Shown: piece by piece, positions 45,194 through 54,501 of the stretch
Layout: each line of letters opens with the position of its first letter
How positions within the stretch are numbered: position 1 is the first letter of the stretch
Source: Prolixibacter bellariivorans ATCC BAA-1284
GTDB lineage: Bacteria > Bacteroidota > Bacteroidia > Bacteroidales > Prolixibacteraceae
Reading direction: 5' to 3'
DNA: 64,000 nt
Assembly (NCBI RefSeq): GCF_000621705.1
Contig: NZ_JHXO01000001.1
Span: forward strand, 310,001 to 374,000
Program-made: the position numbers and the translations under genes
Notes under the pieces: model-generated
Seen by the model: only the letters and a program-made list of their open reading frames with translations
Databases searched by the model: none
Told to the model about the DNA's origin: nothing

Positions 45194-47545
45194 TTAGAAG
45201 AAGTCATCCTGAGTTGTTGTCTTGTTTTTCTGACTATTCTGCTTGTTTACCTCGTCACAATTAAGGTTGATATTGAAATTCGGTGGCCGGTCGAACTTGG
45301 TGTCCTGAGACAAATTCAATGTTGAGTCGGCATACACTTTATTCATAAATCGACCGTAAATTGGTAATGCCATATTGGCTCCCTGCCCGAAATGAATGCC
45401 TTTGAAGTGAATGCTTCGCAAATCAGCTCCAGTCCAAACCCCTGTTACCAGTTCCGGCGTGATACCGATAAACCAACCGTCTGACTGGTTCTGTGTGGTT
45501 CCGGTTTTACCGGCAATATCAGCAGTTAGATGACCATAAACAGGGTGCCAGCGTAACCGTTGACTGGTTCCTTCGTTAACAACGCCCTCCATCAGATTCA
45601 GCATCAGATAGGCTGTCTTCTGATCAATCGCTTCATGTTGCTGTGGAGTAAACCGGGCCAGCACGTTTCCGTCTTTGTCCTCAATCCGGTCAACGAAATA
45701 GGGCTTGGTATAAACGCCATGGTCTCCAAATGTTCCAAAAGCTCCGACCATTTCGTAAAGCGAAATATCTGATGTCCCCAGGAACATGGATGGTACAGCA
45801 TCGATAGGACTAATAATACCCATTTTCCGCATCACGTTTTTCATGGATTGCGGATTGAATTTCTTCATGATCCACGCCGAAATTTGATTCACCGAATTGG
45901 CCAATCCCCATTTCAGGGTAACCATTTGTCCTTCACGCTCCGATGAAGAGTTCTTCGCCGTCCAGGTTGTTCCATCCGGGAGGTAGAAAGTTTGCTCGGT
46001 ATTGGGCACTAATGTACAGGGCGAATAACCATTCTGCATGGCCAGCGTGTAAAGGAATGGCTTCACGGTGGAACCCACCTGGCGCTTTCCGCCGGTTACC
46101 ATGTCGTACATGAAATATTTGTAATTGGGTCCGCCTACGTAAGCTCTGACTGCCCCGGTTTTTACATCCATCGTCATCATCGACGAGCGGAGGTAGCTCA
46201 GGTAATACTTGATGGAATCAAGCGGTGTCATGGTGGTGTCGACTTCTCCTTTCCAGGAGAATACGTTCATCTCAACGGGCTTGTTAAACTCTTTCTTTAT
46301 TTCATCAAAATTTAACCCGCGTTCATGAAGTACCCGGTAGCGTTCGCTTTTGCGAATTTCCCTGTCAAGGATACCTTCAATCTGACTGACAGATAGATCG
46401 TCTGAAAAAGGTGGGTGCTTTAATTCCTTCAGTTTGCTGAAGAAAGTGGGCTGTAAATCGGTACTCAAATGTTCTACGACCGATTGTTCGGCATATCGCT
46501 GCATCCGGGAATCGATGGTTGTGTATATTTTCAGGCCATCGTTGTAAATATCGTAATTGGTGCCATCCGGTTTCAGGTTTTTAGAGCACCAGCCGTACAA
46601 TGGATTGGTCTGCCATTCAATCGAATCCTCTTTGAATTTCTCGCCCTGCCACGAAGCATAGTTGCTGCGGTCGGGTTTCGATGCGGTCATAATTACGCGC
46701 AAATACTCTGTGAAGTAGGTGCCGGAACCACTTTTGAAGTCTTCTTTCTTGTACTTTAAATTAAGTGGCTTGATTTTCAGTGTGTCGTATGCAGCGGGTG
46801 TCAGATAGCCATATTTTGTCATCTGCGAAAGCACGACATTTCTCCTGCCAAGTACCATTTCGGGACGACGTACCGGATTGAATAGAGACGGATTTTTGGC
46901 CATCCCGACTAATGTTGCCGATTCGTCAACATTCAGACTGTCGGGAGTTGTATTAAAATAAATTTGAGCAGCCGATTTTACACCAACGGCCAAATTCAGG
47001 AAATCGAATTTATTCAGGTACATGGTCAGAATTTCCTCTTTCGTGAAACTCCGTTCCAGTTTCACGGCAATTACCCATTCCCTGAATTTCCGGATAACGA
47101 AATCAATCTTGTTCTCGTAACGTTCTCTTGGGAAAAGCATTTTTGCAACCTGCTGAGAAATGGTACTACCTCCACCGGCGCTATCATTCCCGGTAAGTAC
47201 ACCTTTTGCAACACGAAAAAGACCACGAAGATCGATTCCGGAATGTTGGTAAAAACGCACATCTTCGGTTGCCACAAGGGCATTAACGAGATTAGGACTT
47301 AAATCCTCATAGCGCACATAAGTACGGTTCTCCTTGAAAAACTTCCGAAGCACTTCTCCATCATGCGTATAAACTTCCGAAGCCAGAGCTGGTTCAGTGT
47401 TTTCCAGTTCCTCAAATGTGGGCATAAAACCCAAATCTCCTTTTGCAATCAGAGTAAACAGAATCACAACTCCCAGTACGCCCAGAGCATACAAACTCCA
47501 GAACGCTATGAGGTATTTTCTGAATGGTTTTTTATTTTCTGTCAT
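45194..47545 (-). CDS. mrcA: Class A penicillin-binding protein 1A
   Basis: 783 aa from the ATG at 47545 (MTENKKPFRKYL); nine more codons are open upstream. Bifunctional peptidoglycan synthase: one N-terminal membrane span (about 13-35), a GT51 domain with ATEDVRFYQHSGIDLRG and GGGSTISQQVAK, and a transpeptidase domain with STVK (Ser492), the SVN-type motif and KTGTT. The C-terminal tail is rich in Asn, Gln and Asp. No operon partners. Confidence 0.95.
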   Translation of the reverse strand: MTENKKPFRKYLIAFWSLYALGVLGVVILFTLIAKGDLGFMPTFEELENTEPALASEVYTHDGEVLRKFFKENRTYVRYEDLSPNLVNALVATEDVRFYQHSGIDLRGLFRVAKGVLTGNDSAGGGSTISQQVAKMLFPRERYENKIDFVIRKFREWVIAVKLERSFTKEEILTMYLNKFDFLNLAVGVKSAAQIYFNTTPDSLNVDESATLVGMAKNPSLFNPVRRPEMVLGRRNVVLSQMTKYGYLTPAAYDTLKIKPLNLKYKKEDFKSGSGTYFTEYLRVIMTASKPDRSNYASWQGEKFKEDSIEWQTNPLYGWCSKNLKPDGTNYDIYNDGLKIYTTIDSRMQRYAEQSVVEHLSTDLQPTFFSKLKELKHPPFSDDLSVSQIEGILDREIRKSERYRVLHERGLNFDEIKKEFNKPVEMNVFSWKGEVDTTMTPLDSIKYYLSYLRSSMMTMDVKTGAVRAYVGGPNYKYFMYDMVTGGKRQVGSTVKPFLYTLAMQNGYSPCTLVPNTEQTFYLPDGTTWTAKNSSSEREGQMVTLKWGLANSVNQISAWIMKKFNPQSMKNVMRKMGIISPIDAVPSMFLGTSDISLYEMVGAFGTFGDHGVYTKPYFVDRIEDKDGNVLARFTPQQHEAIDQKTAYLMLNLMEGVVNEGTSQRLRWHPVYGHLTADIAGKTGTTQNQSDGWFIGITPELVTGVWTGADLRSIHFKGIHFGQGANMALPIYGRFMNKVYADSTLNLSQDTKFDRPPNFNINLNCDEVNKQNSQKNKTTTQDDFF

Positions 47546-47774
47546 GGCGCCAATCCTAATGAACACGGACAAAGATATAAAATAAATGCTCCTTCCGTTA
47601 AACGGTTATTGAGATGTAATTAAGTTAGTGTTTTGTTAAAGTAATCGATATTGTTTTAAAACTTCTTTGCCTCTGTCGACTTTCATTTGCCGGGACGAGT
47701 CAAATCCATGTTTCTTGAACAATGACTATACCCAAAAGGAGTTTTGACGAGCTTTTTTTGACTACACAAAAAAT

Positions 47775-47793
47775 GAGCACATAAAATGTGCTC
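47775..47793 (-). terminator. Terminator serving the small minus-strand gene
   Basis: GAGCACAT (47775-47782) pairs with ATGTGCTC (47786-47793) around AAA; the minus strand then runs into six T. It sits 37 bases past the end of the frame that stops at 47830. Between 47546 and 47768 I see no gene. Confidence 0.75.
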
Positions 47794-47829
47794 TCAAATG
47801 GTCTGTTGCAATTGTCCGAACGGTTGGTC

Positions 47830-48040
47830 TTATTTCTGGATAAGTTCGCCTTCCCATTCACTTACATAGTCTTTTTTAGAGGAAAAATATCCGGAATACC
47901 GGAAGGTGCCTCTAATTTGTCTCTTCGGACTTTCTTAGCATAAGAACATGATTGTCATTCACTTCAAAAGTTTGTTGATGGATCAGGGAAGAGGTCGTTT
48001 TGCCTGCAATCTTAGTTTTCTTTAGTTCTTTGGTTTCCAT
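47830..48040 (-). pseudogene. Small gene, probably frameshifted
   Basis: An ATG at 48040 preceded by AGGAGGGACAAA opens a 42-residue frame (METKELKKTKIAGKTTSSL... ending RKSEETN, stop at 47912). At that point the next frame is open from about 47935 and reads RQIRGTFRYSGYFSSKKDY, then VSEWEGELIQK, to a stop at 47830. Joined by a one-base shift these make about 70 residues, followed closely by a terminator. The second part looks like real protein. Either a frameshift mutation, a sequencing error, or a genuine 42-residue peptide whose downstream frame is coincidental. Function unknown. Confidence 0.45.
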
Positions 48041-48191
48041 TTTGTCCCTCCTTCTTTTGGGTTTAACATGAATATAAAATTCAGAAAATGGAGACGGGGA
48101 TAACAAACAACTAGGTTGAAATGAATGTAAAAATTTGATATCGATTTAGAGTTATGTTGCAAGAGGTTTGGAGAGGATGGAAGCTGTGCTG

Positions 48192-50324
48192 TCAGAGGTT
48201 GGGTTCGTTTTTATATAATCGGGCTAATTTTTCCGCATTTTTTTCATGTCCTTTCTGATATTTTGCTTCCACGTTGTTTACTATTTCCAAAAATTCCGGG
48301 GCGCCTCTCAGATTATCAAATAGTGGGTCATTTTTGATTAAATTGACCAACCATAAGGGCACATATTTTTTTTGGTCGAAAATCCTCAGGTCATGGTATG
48401 CTTTTTCTTTATTTCCCAGAAAGGCATTCACGGCGGCTCGATCATAGTAAGAGTAATAGTTTTGTGCCCAAATGCTTTTGGAGGCTATCAGCTTGTCGCA
48501 TATTTCCAGTTGTAAGTCAAAATAATATTGTGCTTCATCTCTAAAACCGTTCTGCCAAAAAGCATACCCGATCCGGTGCAGCCCATTATCCTTTGTCTCC
48601 TCTCTTTTATCAGCACTATTCAACCATTTTCTGAAATAATAAAGAGACTCCGTATCGTTTCCTGCTAAACTAAGATTGTAGCCTAACGAGTATAAAATAT
48701 CGAATGCACTCCAGAAGAAGTATATATAAGTAGAGTCCTTCTCATATGCTTTTTGATACCACTGAGCAGCTGTTGTGAAATTCCCTTCCACACCTTCCAG
48801 GGCACCCATGCAAGAGAAATATAATATTGAATCTCCAAATAATCTCAGGGTCTCTTCATTGTATTTTACTGTTTTCTTGATAAATCCGGCACCTCCATAT
48901 GCCACTATCATTTCCCTCATGATGAATTTCAAATCAGTGCCATGGACTCTTGACGCGGCTTCCTGGTAATTCTCGATGCTCTTTACCGGGTCGCTATCAA
49001 TGAATAAGACGCCCTTCCCTCTGTAGGCTTCCCATAAATTTGGATCAAGATCAAGTGCCTTATTGTACTCTTTTAAGGACTGTTTTCGTTTGCCCCGGTA
49101 CCAGTAATACATGCCTTTAATGGCATATGCTTCTGCTGTCTTATCCTCAAATATCAGAGCGGAGTCTGCTAAAATCCGAACCGAATCCAGGAAATGAACA
49201 TTGGAATATTTTCCACGTTGAAACTTCTCTTTATACACTTCGGCCAAGCCTACATATGCTTTTGCATAACCAGGGTCATGTGCTATTGCATTCCTGTAAT
49301 ATTCTTCCGCCTTATTCAGTGGGGCGATGTTTTTATTGTCCAATGAGTATTTATAGTATTCTTCCCTGCCTCTTAGATAGAACTCGTAAGCCGTTAAACT
49401 GAAGGTTGGAGGTTTTTCAATTAATCTTTTTTCTTCCGGTTCTATCGCCGCATTCAGTTCGACGGCAATTTTTTGTGCAACCGAGCTCTGTAAGGAAAAA
49501 ATCTCTTTGATTTCTCCTGAATATTGTTTGGACCAAACCTGGCTTCCATCGCTGGTTTTTATTAATTGGACAATTAACTTCATGTTGCTTCCTTCCAGTT
49601 GAAAGCTTCCACCTAACAAGTAGGTAAGGTTCATTTCCTTCCCAATTGCAATGGCGTCCCGGTCTTTGTCCCGATATTTCTCCAAAGAATATTTTGACAT
49701 GACCTTCAGGTCTTTAATTTTTGATAGGTTGTGTAAAATGGCTTCCATCATGCCATCGGAGAGGTATTGTTTTTCTTTGTCGTGGCCGATATAGGTAAAG
49801 GGAAAAACCCCAATCGACTTTTCCAAGATTTCTCCTTTTGAAGGGCTTCTCATGTAGTGACTTAGGAGAAGAACCGATGTAACTAATGCGATTAATATAA
49901 CGGACCATTTTATCAGTTTACCTCTTAAGGGTTTAGTACTTGGATGCGCATAGGAATTGGAATTTTCAGCGCCGGACTCTGTAGGTCCGATTTCTGCAGA
50001 TTCACGAGGAGAGAAACCAAAAAAATGGTGAAAACAAGTAGAGAAATAAGTAACACTGTGAAAACCGGATTCAAATGCGACTTCAGCTACCGTTAATTCT
50101 GTATTTTGAAGTAATTCTTTGGCATATTTTAGTCTAACCTGAGAGATGAACTGGCTAACAGAGACCTTTGTAATTGATTTTATTTTACGGTACAGATTTG
50201 ATCTACTCATTCCCATTTCATCAGCTAATTGACTTACACCAAACTGTTCGTTGGATAAATTCGATCTGATGATATCAGTAATACGATTGAGGAATAATTC
50301 GTCTTTTGGAGAAACGAGGTCCAT
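48192..50324 (-). CDS. AraC-type regulator fused to a membrane span, TolB-like domain and TPRs
   Basis: 710 aa. An AraC/XylS HTH is at the N-terminus (about 10-108: VSQLADEMGMSRSNLYRKIK, VAEVAFESGFHSVTYFSTCF). A single membrane span (about 138-156) separates it from a periplasmic part with a TolB/FlgO-like domain (about 165-290: IGVFPFTYIGHDKEKQYLSD, YLLGGSFQLEGSNMKLIVQL) and TPR repeats (about 310-690). The HTH would be cytoplasmic and the sensor-like remainder outside. The ligand and targets are unknown; no operon partners. Confidence 0.85.
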   Translation of the reverse strand: MDLVSPKDELFLNRITDIIRSNLSNEQFGVSQLADEMGMSRSNLYRKIKSITKVSVSQFISQVRLKYAKELLQNTELTVAEVAFESGFHSVTYFSTCFHHFFGFSPRESAEIGPTESGAENSNSYAHPSTKPLRGKLIKWSVILIALVTSVLLLSHYMRSPSKGEILEKSIGVFPFTYIGHDKEKQYLSDGMMEAILHNLSKIKDLKVMSKYSLEKYRDKDRDAIAIGKEMNLTYLLGGSFQLEGSNMKLIVQLIKTSDGSQVWSKQYSGEIKEIFSLQSSVAQKIAVELNAAIEPEEKRLIEKPPTFSLTAYEFYLRGREEYYKYSLDNKNIAPLNKAEEYYRNAIAHDPGYAKAYVGLAEVYKEKFQRGKYSNVHFLDSVRILADSALIFEDKTAEAYAIKGMYYWYRGKRKQSLKEYNKALDLDPNLWEAYRGKGVLFIDSDPVKSIENYQEAASRVHGTDLKFIMREMIVAYGGAGFIKKTVKYNEETLRLFGDSILYFSCMGALEGVEGNFTTAAQWYQKAYEKDSTYIYFFWSAFDILYSLGYNLSLAGNDTESLYYFRKWLNSADKREETKDNGLHRIGYAFWQNGFRDEAQYYFDLQLEICDKLIASKSIWAQNYYSYYDRAAVNAFLGNKEKAYHDLRIFDQKKYVPLWLVNLIKNDPLFDNLRGAPEFLEIVNNVEAKYQKGHEKNAEKLARLYKNEPNL

Positions 50325-50632
50325 CTCAAGTATCTGATAATGCTGTTTGTAGCAAATAGTAAATTACAAATAATCGAGAAGGGATGCAAGTAAGTGGCTT
50401 AATGATAATTGTGTTTAATTCAATTTTTTCTTAACAATATATTGATAGGTTGGCGGTTGAATTATTATTAGGAAAACTCTTTCAGTTGATGATAGTGTAA
50501 GGCAACCTAAAAGTCACCAGTGAAGTATTTTGAGAATATGAATGACGAGGGTGACTCTGGTGGAAATTAACACCTTTAAAAGGGCTTTTTCTAAAAAAGT
50601 TCGTGTCAATTGAATAAAGAAGGGAAGAAAAA
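50325..50632. other. Intergenic region without a gene
   Basis: AT-rich DNA between the divergent AraC-TPR gene and topA. It must hold the promoter of the AraC-TPR gene, but I see no confident element, no repeat and no plausible open frame. Confidence 0.6.
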
Positions 50633-50665
50633 TTTTGAACATAGGTAGTGATTTCCTTTACTTTG
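50633..50665 (+). promoter_or_regulatory. topA promoter
   Basis: TTTTG (50633-50637) and TTACTTTG (50658-50665) are separated by 20 bases, the spacing of the Bacteroidota -33/-7 pair. The start codon is 41 bases beyond the -7 element. Confidence 0.6.
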
Positions 50666-50706
50666 CAAAGTTTTCACTGCATATTGCATAATTATCGGGA
50701 AGGAAA

Positions 50707-53145
50707 ATGGAAGAAAACCTAGTCATTGTCGAGTCGCCTGCAAAGGCTAAAACGATAGAAAAATTCCTGGGAAAAGATTTCCAGGTTACCTCCAGTTTCG
50801 GACACATCCGTGACCTGGATAAAAAAGATTTTGGTGTAGATCTCGAAAATAAGTACCAGCCCAGGTATATTGTTTCTGATGATAAAAAGAAAGTCGTCAG
50901 CGAACTGAAGAAAATGGTCAAGAATTCCAAGCGAGTTTGGATTGCATCCGATGAAGACCGTGAGGGAGAGGCGATTGCCTGGCACTTGATGGAAGTTCTG
51001 AAACTTGACCCCGATAGCACCAATCGTATTGTTTTTCATGAGATTACCAAGGATGCCATCGTTCAGGCAATCGAAAGCCCGCGGAGGCTGGATAAAAACC
51101 TGGTGGATGCACAACAGGCCCGTCGGGTGCTCGACCGTTTGGTAGGATTTGAAATTTCCCCGGTCCTTTGGAAAAAGGTGAAACCTTCTCTGTCGGCTGG
51201 CCGTGTGCAATCAGTTGCGGTGCGTTTGATTGTAGAGCGTGAACGCGAAATTAACAATTTTGTAAGTACTTCCTCCTTCCGTGTTAGAGCCTTATTTATG
51301 GTTCCCGATAAGAGTGGGCGAATGGCTCCGCTCGAAGCAGAACTCGACAAGCGTTTTAAAACAGCCGATGAAGCGAAGGCATTTTTGGAAAAATGTGGTG
51401 TTGCTGATTTCGATATCGCCGATATTGTTACAAAGCCGGCAAAAAAATCACCCGCGCCGCCATTCATCACTTCGACGCTACAGCAGGAAGCCAGCCGGAA
51501 ACTTGGTTTTCCCGTGAGCATGACCATGTCGGTTGCTCAGCGGTTATACGAAGCAGGACAGATTACCTACATGCGTACCGATTCGGTGAACCTGTCGAAG
51601 CTGGCAATTGGTTCTGCGAAAGCAAAGATTACCGAGTTATATGGCGACAAGTACGTGAAAACACGGCAATTTAAGACGAAAGCAAAGGGTGCGCAGGAAG
51701 CACACGAAGCCATTCGGCCAACTGATTTGAACAGAGAAAATATTTCTGGTTCACCGCAGGAGCAGAAACTGTATAACCTGATTTGGAAACGCACCATCGC
51801 TTCTCAGATGGCAGAGGCTGAATTGGAAAAGACAACGGTAACTATCGATGTAACCGGAGCCCAGGAACATTTTGTGGCCAACGGCGAAGTTTTGAAATTC
51901 GATGGTTTTCTGGGCGTTTACCTTGAATCGACGGATGATGAAGGACAGAATGAGGAACAGAAGGGATTGCTTCCGCCATTGAATAAAGGTCAGAAGCTGG
52001 AGCTTGATAATATTATCGCGTCGGAACGTTTTACTTTGAAACCACCGCGTTACACGGAAGCAAGTCTGGTTCGGAAACTGGAAGAACTGGGTATTGGACG
52101 TCCTTCAACGTATGCGCCGATTATTACCACGATTCAGAACCGGAATTATGTGGTGAAAGAAGATCGTCCCGGCGTTGAAAGGAAATACAAAACCATCCTG
52201 TTGAAAGACAGTAATATTCAGGAAGAAGAAAAAACAGAAATAACCGGAGCAGAGAAATCCAAGCTCTTCCCAACGGATATTGGCCTGGTGGTAAATGATT
52301 TTCTGTTGAAGTATTTCCCGCGCATCATGGATTATAATTTTACCGCTTCTGTTGAGGAGCAGTTCGATGATATCGCGTTGGGCGGATTGCAGTGGCACGA
52401 AATGATTGACACATTCTATCGTCCGTTCCATGAGAATATTGAAGAAGTACTCAACGTCTCGGAACGAACCCGGGGTGAGCGTATCCTGGGAGATGATCCG
52501 GTAACCGGAAAAGAAGTGTCGGTTAAGATTGGTCGCTACGGAGCGTTCGCTCAGCTTGGAGAAGCATCCGAAGAATCGGATGAGAAACCTCAGTTTGCCA
52601 GCCTTCGAAGTGGGCAGAGCATCGAAACGATTTCGTTGGAAGAAGCGCTCGAACTGTTTAAACTTCCTCGCGATGTTGGTGAATACGAAGGAAAGAAAGT
52701 GGTGATTGGTATTGGTCGTTTCGGACCTTACGTGCGCCACGACGGGAAATTTGTTTCGTTGAAAAAAGATGTGGATGATCCGCATACTATCGATCGGGAT
52801 CGGGCGATTGAACTAATCGAAGAGAAGCGGGAGAAAGATCGGAAAGCGATTATCAAGATCTTTGATGAAGAGGAGCCGGAAATCAGGGTGCTCCAGGGAC
52901 GCTGGGGGCCTTATATTTCTTTCGATAAGAATAATTATAAAATACCCAAAAGTACCGAAGCTGAAAAACTGACGTTGGAGGATTGCAAGAAAATTATTGA
53001 AAAAGGTCCAACGTCCGGGAAAAAGGGAGCGAAGAAAACCGCTGCCAAAAAGACAACAACGAAAAAGGCATCGACGACAACCAAAAAGAAAACAGCAACG
53101 GCTAAAACAAAGACGGCAAAAACGACGAAAAAGAAAACAAAATAA
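50707..53145 (+). CDS. topA: DNA topoisomerase I
   Basis: 812 aa. Type IA enzyme that relaxes negative supercoils. Toprim domain begins VIVESPAKAKTIEKFLG and has DEDREGEAIAWH; the active-site tyrosine is Tyr288 in TYMRTDSVNLS. The C-terminal region carries Toprim_C repeats (GRYGAFAQLG, GRFGPYVRHDGKFVSL, GRWGPYISFD) in place of zinc fingers. The last 45 or so residues are almost only Lys, Thr and Ala, a low-complexity basic tail. Followed by a strong terminator. Confidence 0.97.
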   Translation: MEENLVIVESPAKAKTIEKFLGKDFQVTSSFGHIRDLDKKDFGVDLENKYQPRYIVSDDKKKVVSELKKMVKNSKRVWIASDEDREGEAIAWHLMEVLKLDPDSTNRIVFHEITKDAIVQAIESPRRLDKNLVDAQQARRVLDRLVGFEISPVLWKKVKPSLSAGRVQSVAVRLIVEREREINNFVSTSSFRVRALFMVPDKSGRMAPLEAELDKRFKTADEAKAFLEKCGVADFDIADIVTKPAKKSPAPPFITSTLQQEASRKLGFPVSMTMSVAQRLYEAGQITYMRTDSVNLSKLAIGSAKAKITELYGDKYVKTRQFKTKAKGAQEAHEAIRPTDLNRENISGSPQEQKLYNLIWKRTIASQMAEAELEKTTVTIDVTGAQEHFVANGEVLKFDGFLGVYLESTDDEGQNEEQKGLLPPLNKGQKLELDNIIASERFTLKPPRYTEASLVRKLEELGIGRPSTYAPIITTIQNRNYVVKEDRPGVERKYKTILLKDSNIQEEEKTEITGAEKSKLFPTDIGLVVNDFLLKYFPRIMDYNFTASVEEQFDDIALGGLQWHEMIDTFYRPFHENIEEVLNVSERTRGERILGDDPVTGKEVSVKIGRYGAFAQLGEASEESDEKPQFASLRSGQSIETISLEEALELFKLPRDVGEYEGKKVVIGIGRFGPYVRHDGKFVSLKKDVDDPHTIDRDRAIELIEEKREKDRKAIIKIFDEEEPEIRVLQGRWGPYISFDKNNYKIPKSTEAEKLTLEDCKKIIEKGPTSGKKGAKKTAAKKTTTKKASTTTKKKTATAKTKTAKTTKKKTK

Positions 53146-53152
53146 AGAACTG

Positions 53153-53189
53153 AAAGGGGCAAATACTTAAACGGGTTTGCCCCTTTTTT
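53153..53189 (+). terminator. Terminator of topA
   Basis: AAAGGGGCAAA (53153-53163) pairs with TTTGCCCCTTT (53176-53186) and is followed by more T. It separates topA from the next gene and rules out upstream starts at 53177 for that gene. Confidence 0.9.
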
Positions 53190-53251
53190 ATAACGATTTA
53201 ATATTAGCTCTTTACTACCAAACCAATCTCAGATTTCGTATTTTGTTGCCT

Positions 53252-54373
53252 ATGTTAAACGACCTGCTTATTCCGGCTAACGAGCTGACTGTGGTTCGAT
53301 TGTTTCAGGGATCTTCTGATTCTCTGGGAAAGCAATTGATTCAAAGCGAGGCTTGGGGCGAGAACCCGAAGCTGAAGGTAGCGATTCTGGGTATTCCGGA
53401 AAGTCGTTTGTCGCGATTTGAAGGACTGGAAAATGCTCCCGACTTGATTCGAGAGCAATTATATCAGTTGACATCGGTCAGTGAATCTGCACTTGTTGCT
53501 GATATCGGTAATGTGCGTCCGGGAAATACGCCTGCTGATACGTATGCGGCGGTTCGAATGGTTGTTGAATCATTGGCGGCGAAAGGTGTACAGGTTTTAG
53601 TTTTTGGCGGAAGCCAGGATTTGACCTTGCCTTTGCTAGCAGGAAAGCAGAAAGCGAATCAAACCTTGACTGTGATTGATGATCGTCCCGATTATAAAGC
53701 TGGAGATGAGTTTGGTGTGGATGAGAACTTCCTGGAAAAACTGCCGGCAGGTTCAACCCTTCATCTGCTGGGGACACAAGCCTATTTCTCTTCCTCTGAT
53801 AAAACCGAAGATTTACTGAAACAATACCGGGGCATTCAATTGCCGTTGGGAGACTTGCGTGAAAATATCAGTGAAAGCGAACCGGTGTTGCGCGAAGCGG
53901 ATGTTATCAGCTTTGATTTCGGTGCTTTAAAAGCGCATGAAGCGCCGGGCCAACAGCGGTTGTCGCCTAACGGGCTTTATGGTGAAGAGGCTTGCCAACT
54001 GGCCTGGTATGCAGGAATGAGTACCCGATTAAATATCACGGGTATATTTGGTTATGCTCCGTCACTCGATTTGCAACGATGGGGAGCAATGATGGCCGCA
54101 CAAATTGCGTGGTATTTTTTGAAGGGCGCAGTGAAACAAAAGGATGAAGAACCCCAGGGAGAAGCAACTGATTTCCTGCATTACATGGTTCCGGTTGAAG
54201 GTTTGGACGAGCCAATTGTTTTCCTCAAGCATCCCATATCCGGAAGATGGTGGATGGAGGTAAATTCGAAAAAGAATGAAGAAGTTCGAATTGCCTGTTC
54301 TGAAAATGATTACCTTTTGGCGCAGAAAAATGAAATCCCGGAAAGGTGGATTCGTCACTGGGGCATTGGATAA
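53252..54373 (+). CDS. Arginase/formimidoylglutamase-fold protein with altered metal ligands
   Basis: 373 aa from the ATG at 53252; the frame is open to 53177, but that start lies in the topA terminator. The ureohydrolase fold is visible, yet the manganese-binding motifs are changed: GGDHS reads GGSQD, DAHxD reads DDRPD and SxDxDxxDP reads SFDFGALKAHEAP. Most metal ligands are therefore missing and hydrolase activity is doubtful. It sits directly before the type IX secretion genes, and a role there is only a guess from position. Confidence 0.7.
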   Translation: MLNDLLIPANELTVVRLFQGSSDSLGKQLIQSEAWGENPKLKVAILGIPESRLSRFEGLENAPDLIREQLYQLTSVSESALVADIGNVRPGNTPADTYAAVRMVVESLAAKGVQVLVFGGSQDLTLPLLAGKQKANQTLTVIDDRPDYKAGDEFGVDENFLEKLPAGSTLHLLGTQAYFSSSDKTEDLLKQYRGIQLPLGDLRENISESEPVLREADVISFDFGALKAHEAPGQQRLSPNGLYGEEACQLAWYAGMSTRLNITGIFGYAPSLDLQRWGAMMAAQIAWYFLKGAVKQKDEEPQGEATDFLHYMVPVEGLDEPIVFLKHPISGRWWMEVNSKKNEEVRIACSENDYLLAQKNEIPERWIRHWGIG

Positions 54374-54501
54374 AAACAACCAAACAATATTAGTGTTAGG
54401 AGCAAGTTATTAATTTACAGACTAAGCGATTTTAAACGGTAGAATTAATCATTTTTCGACCTGGCCTCAGGAGTGGAAATTCGACAAGGTTAGCGTACTC
54501 T

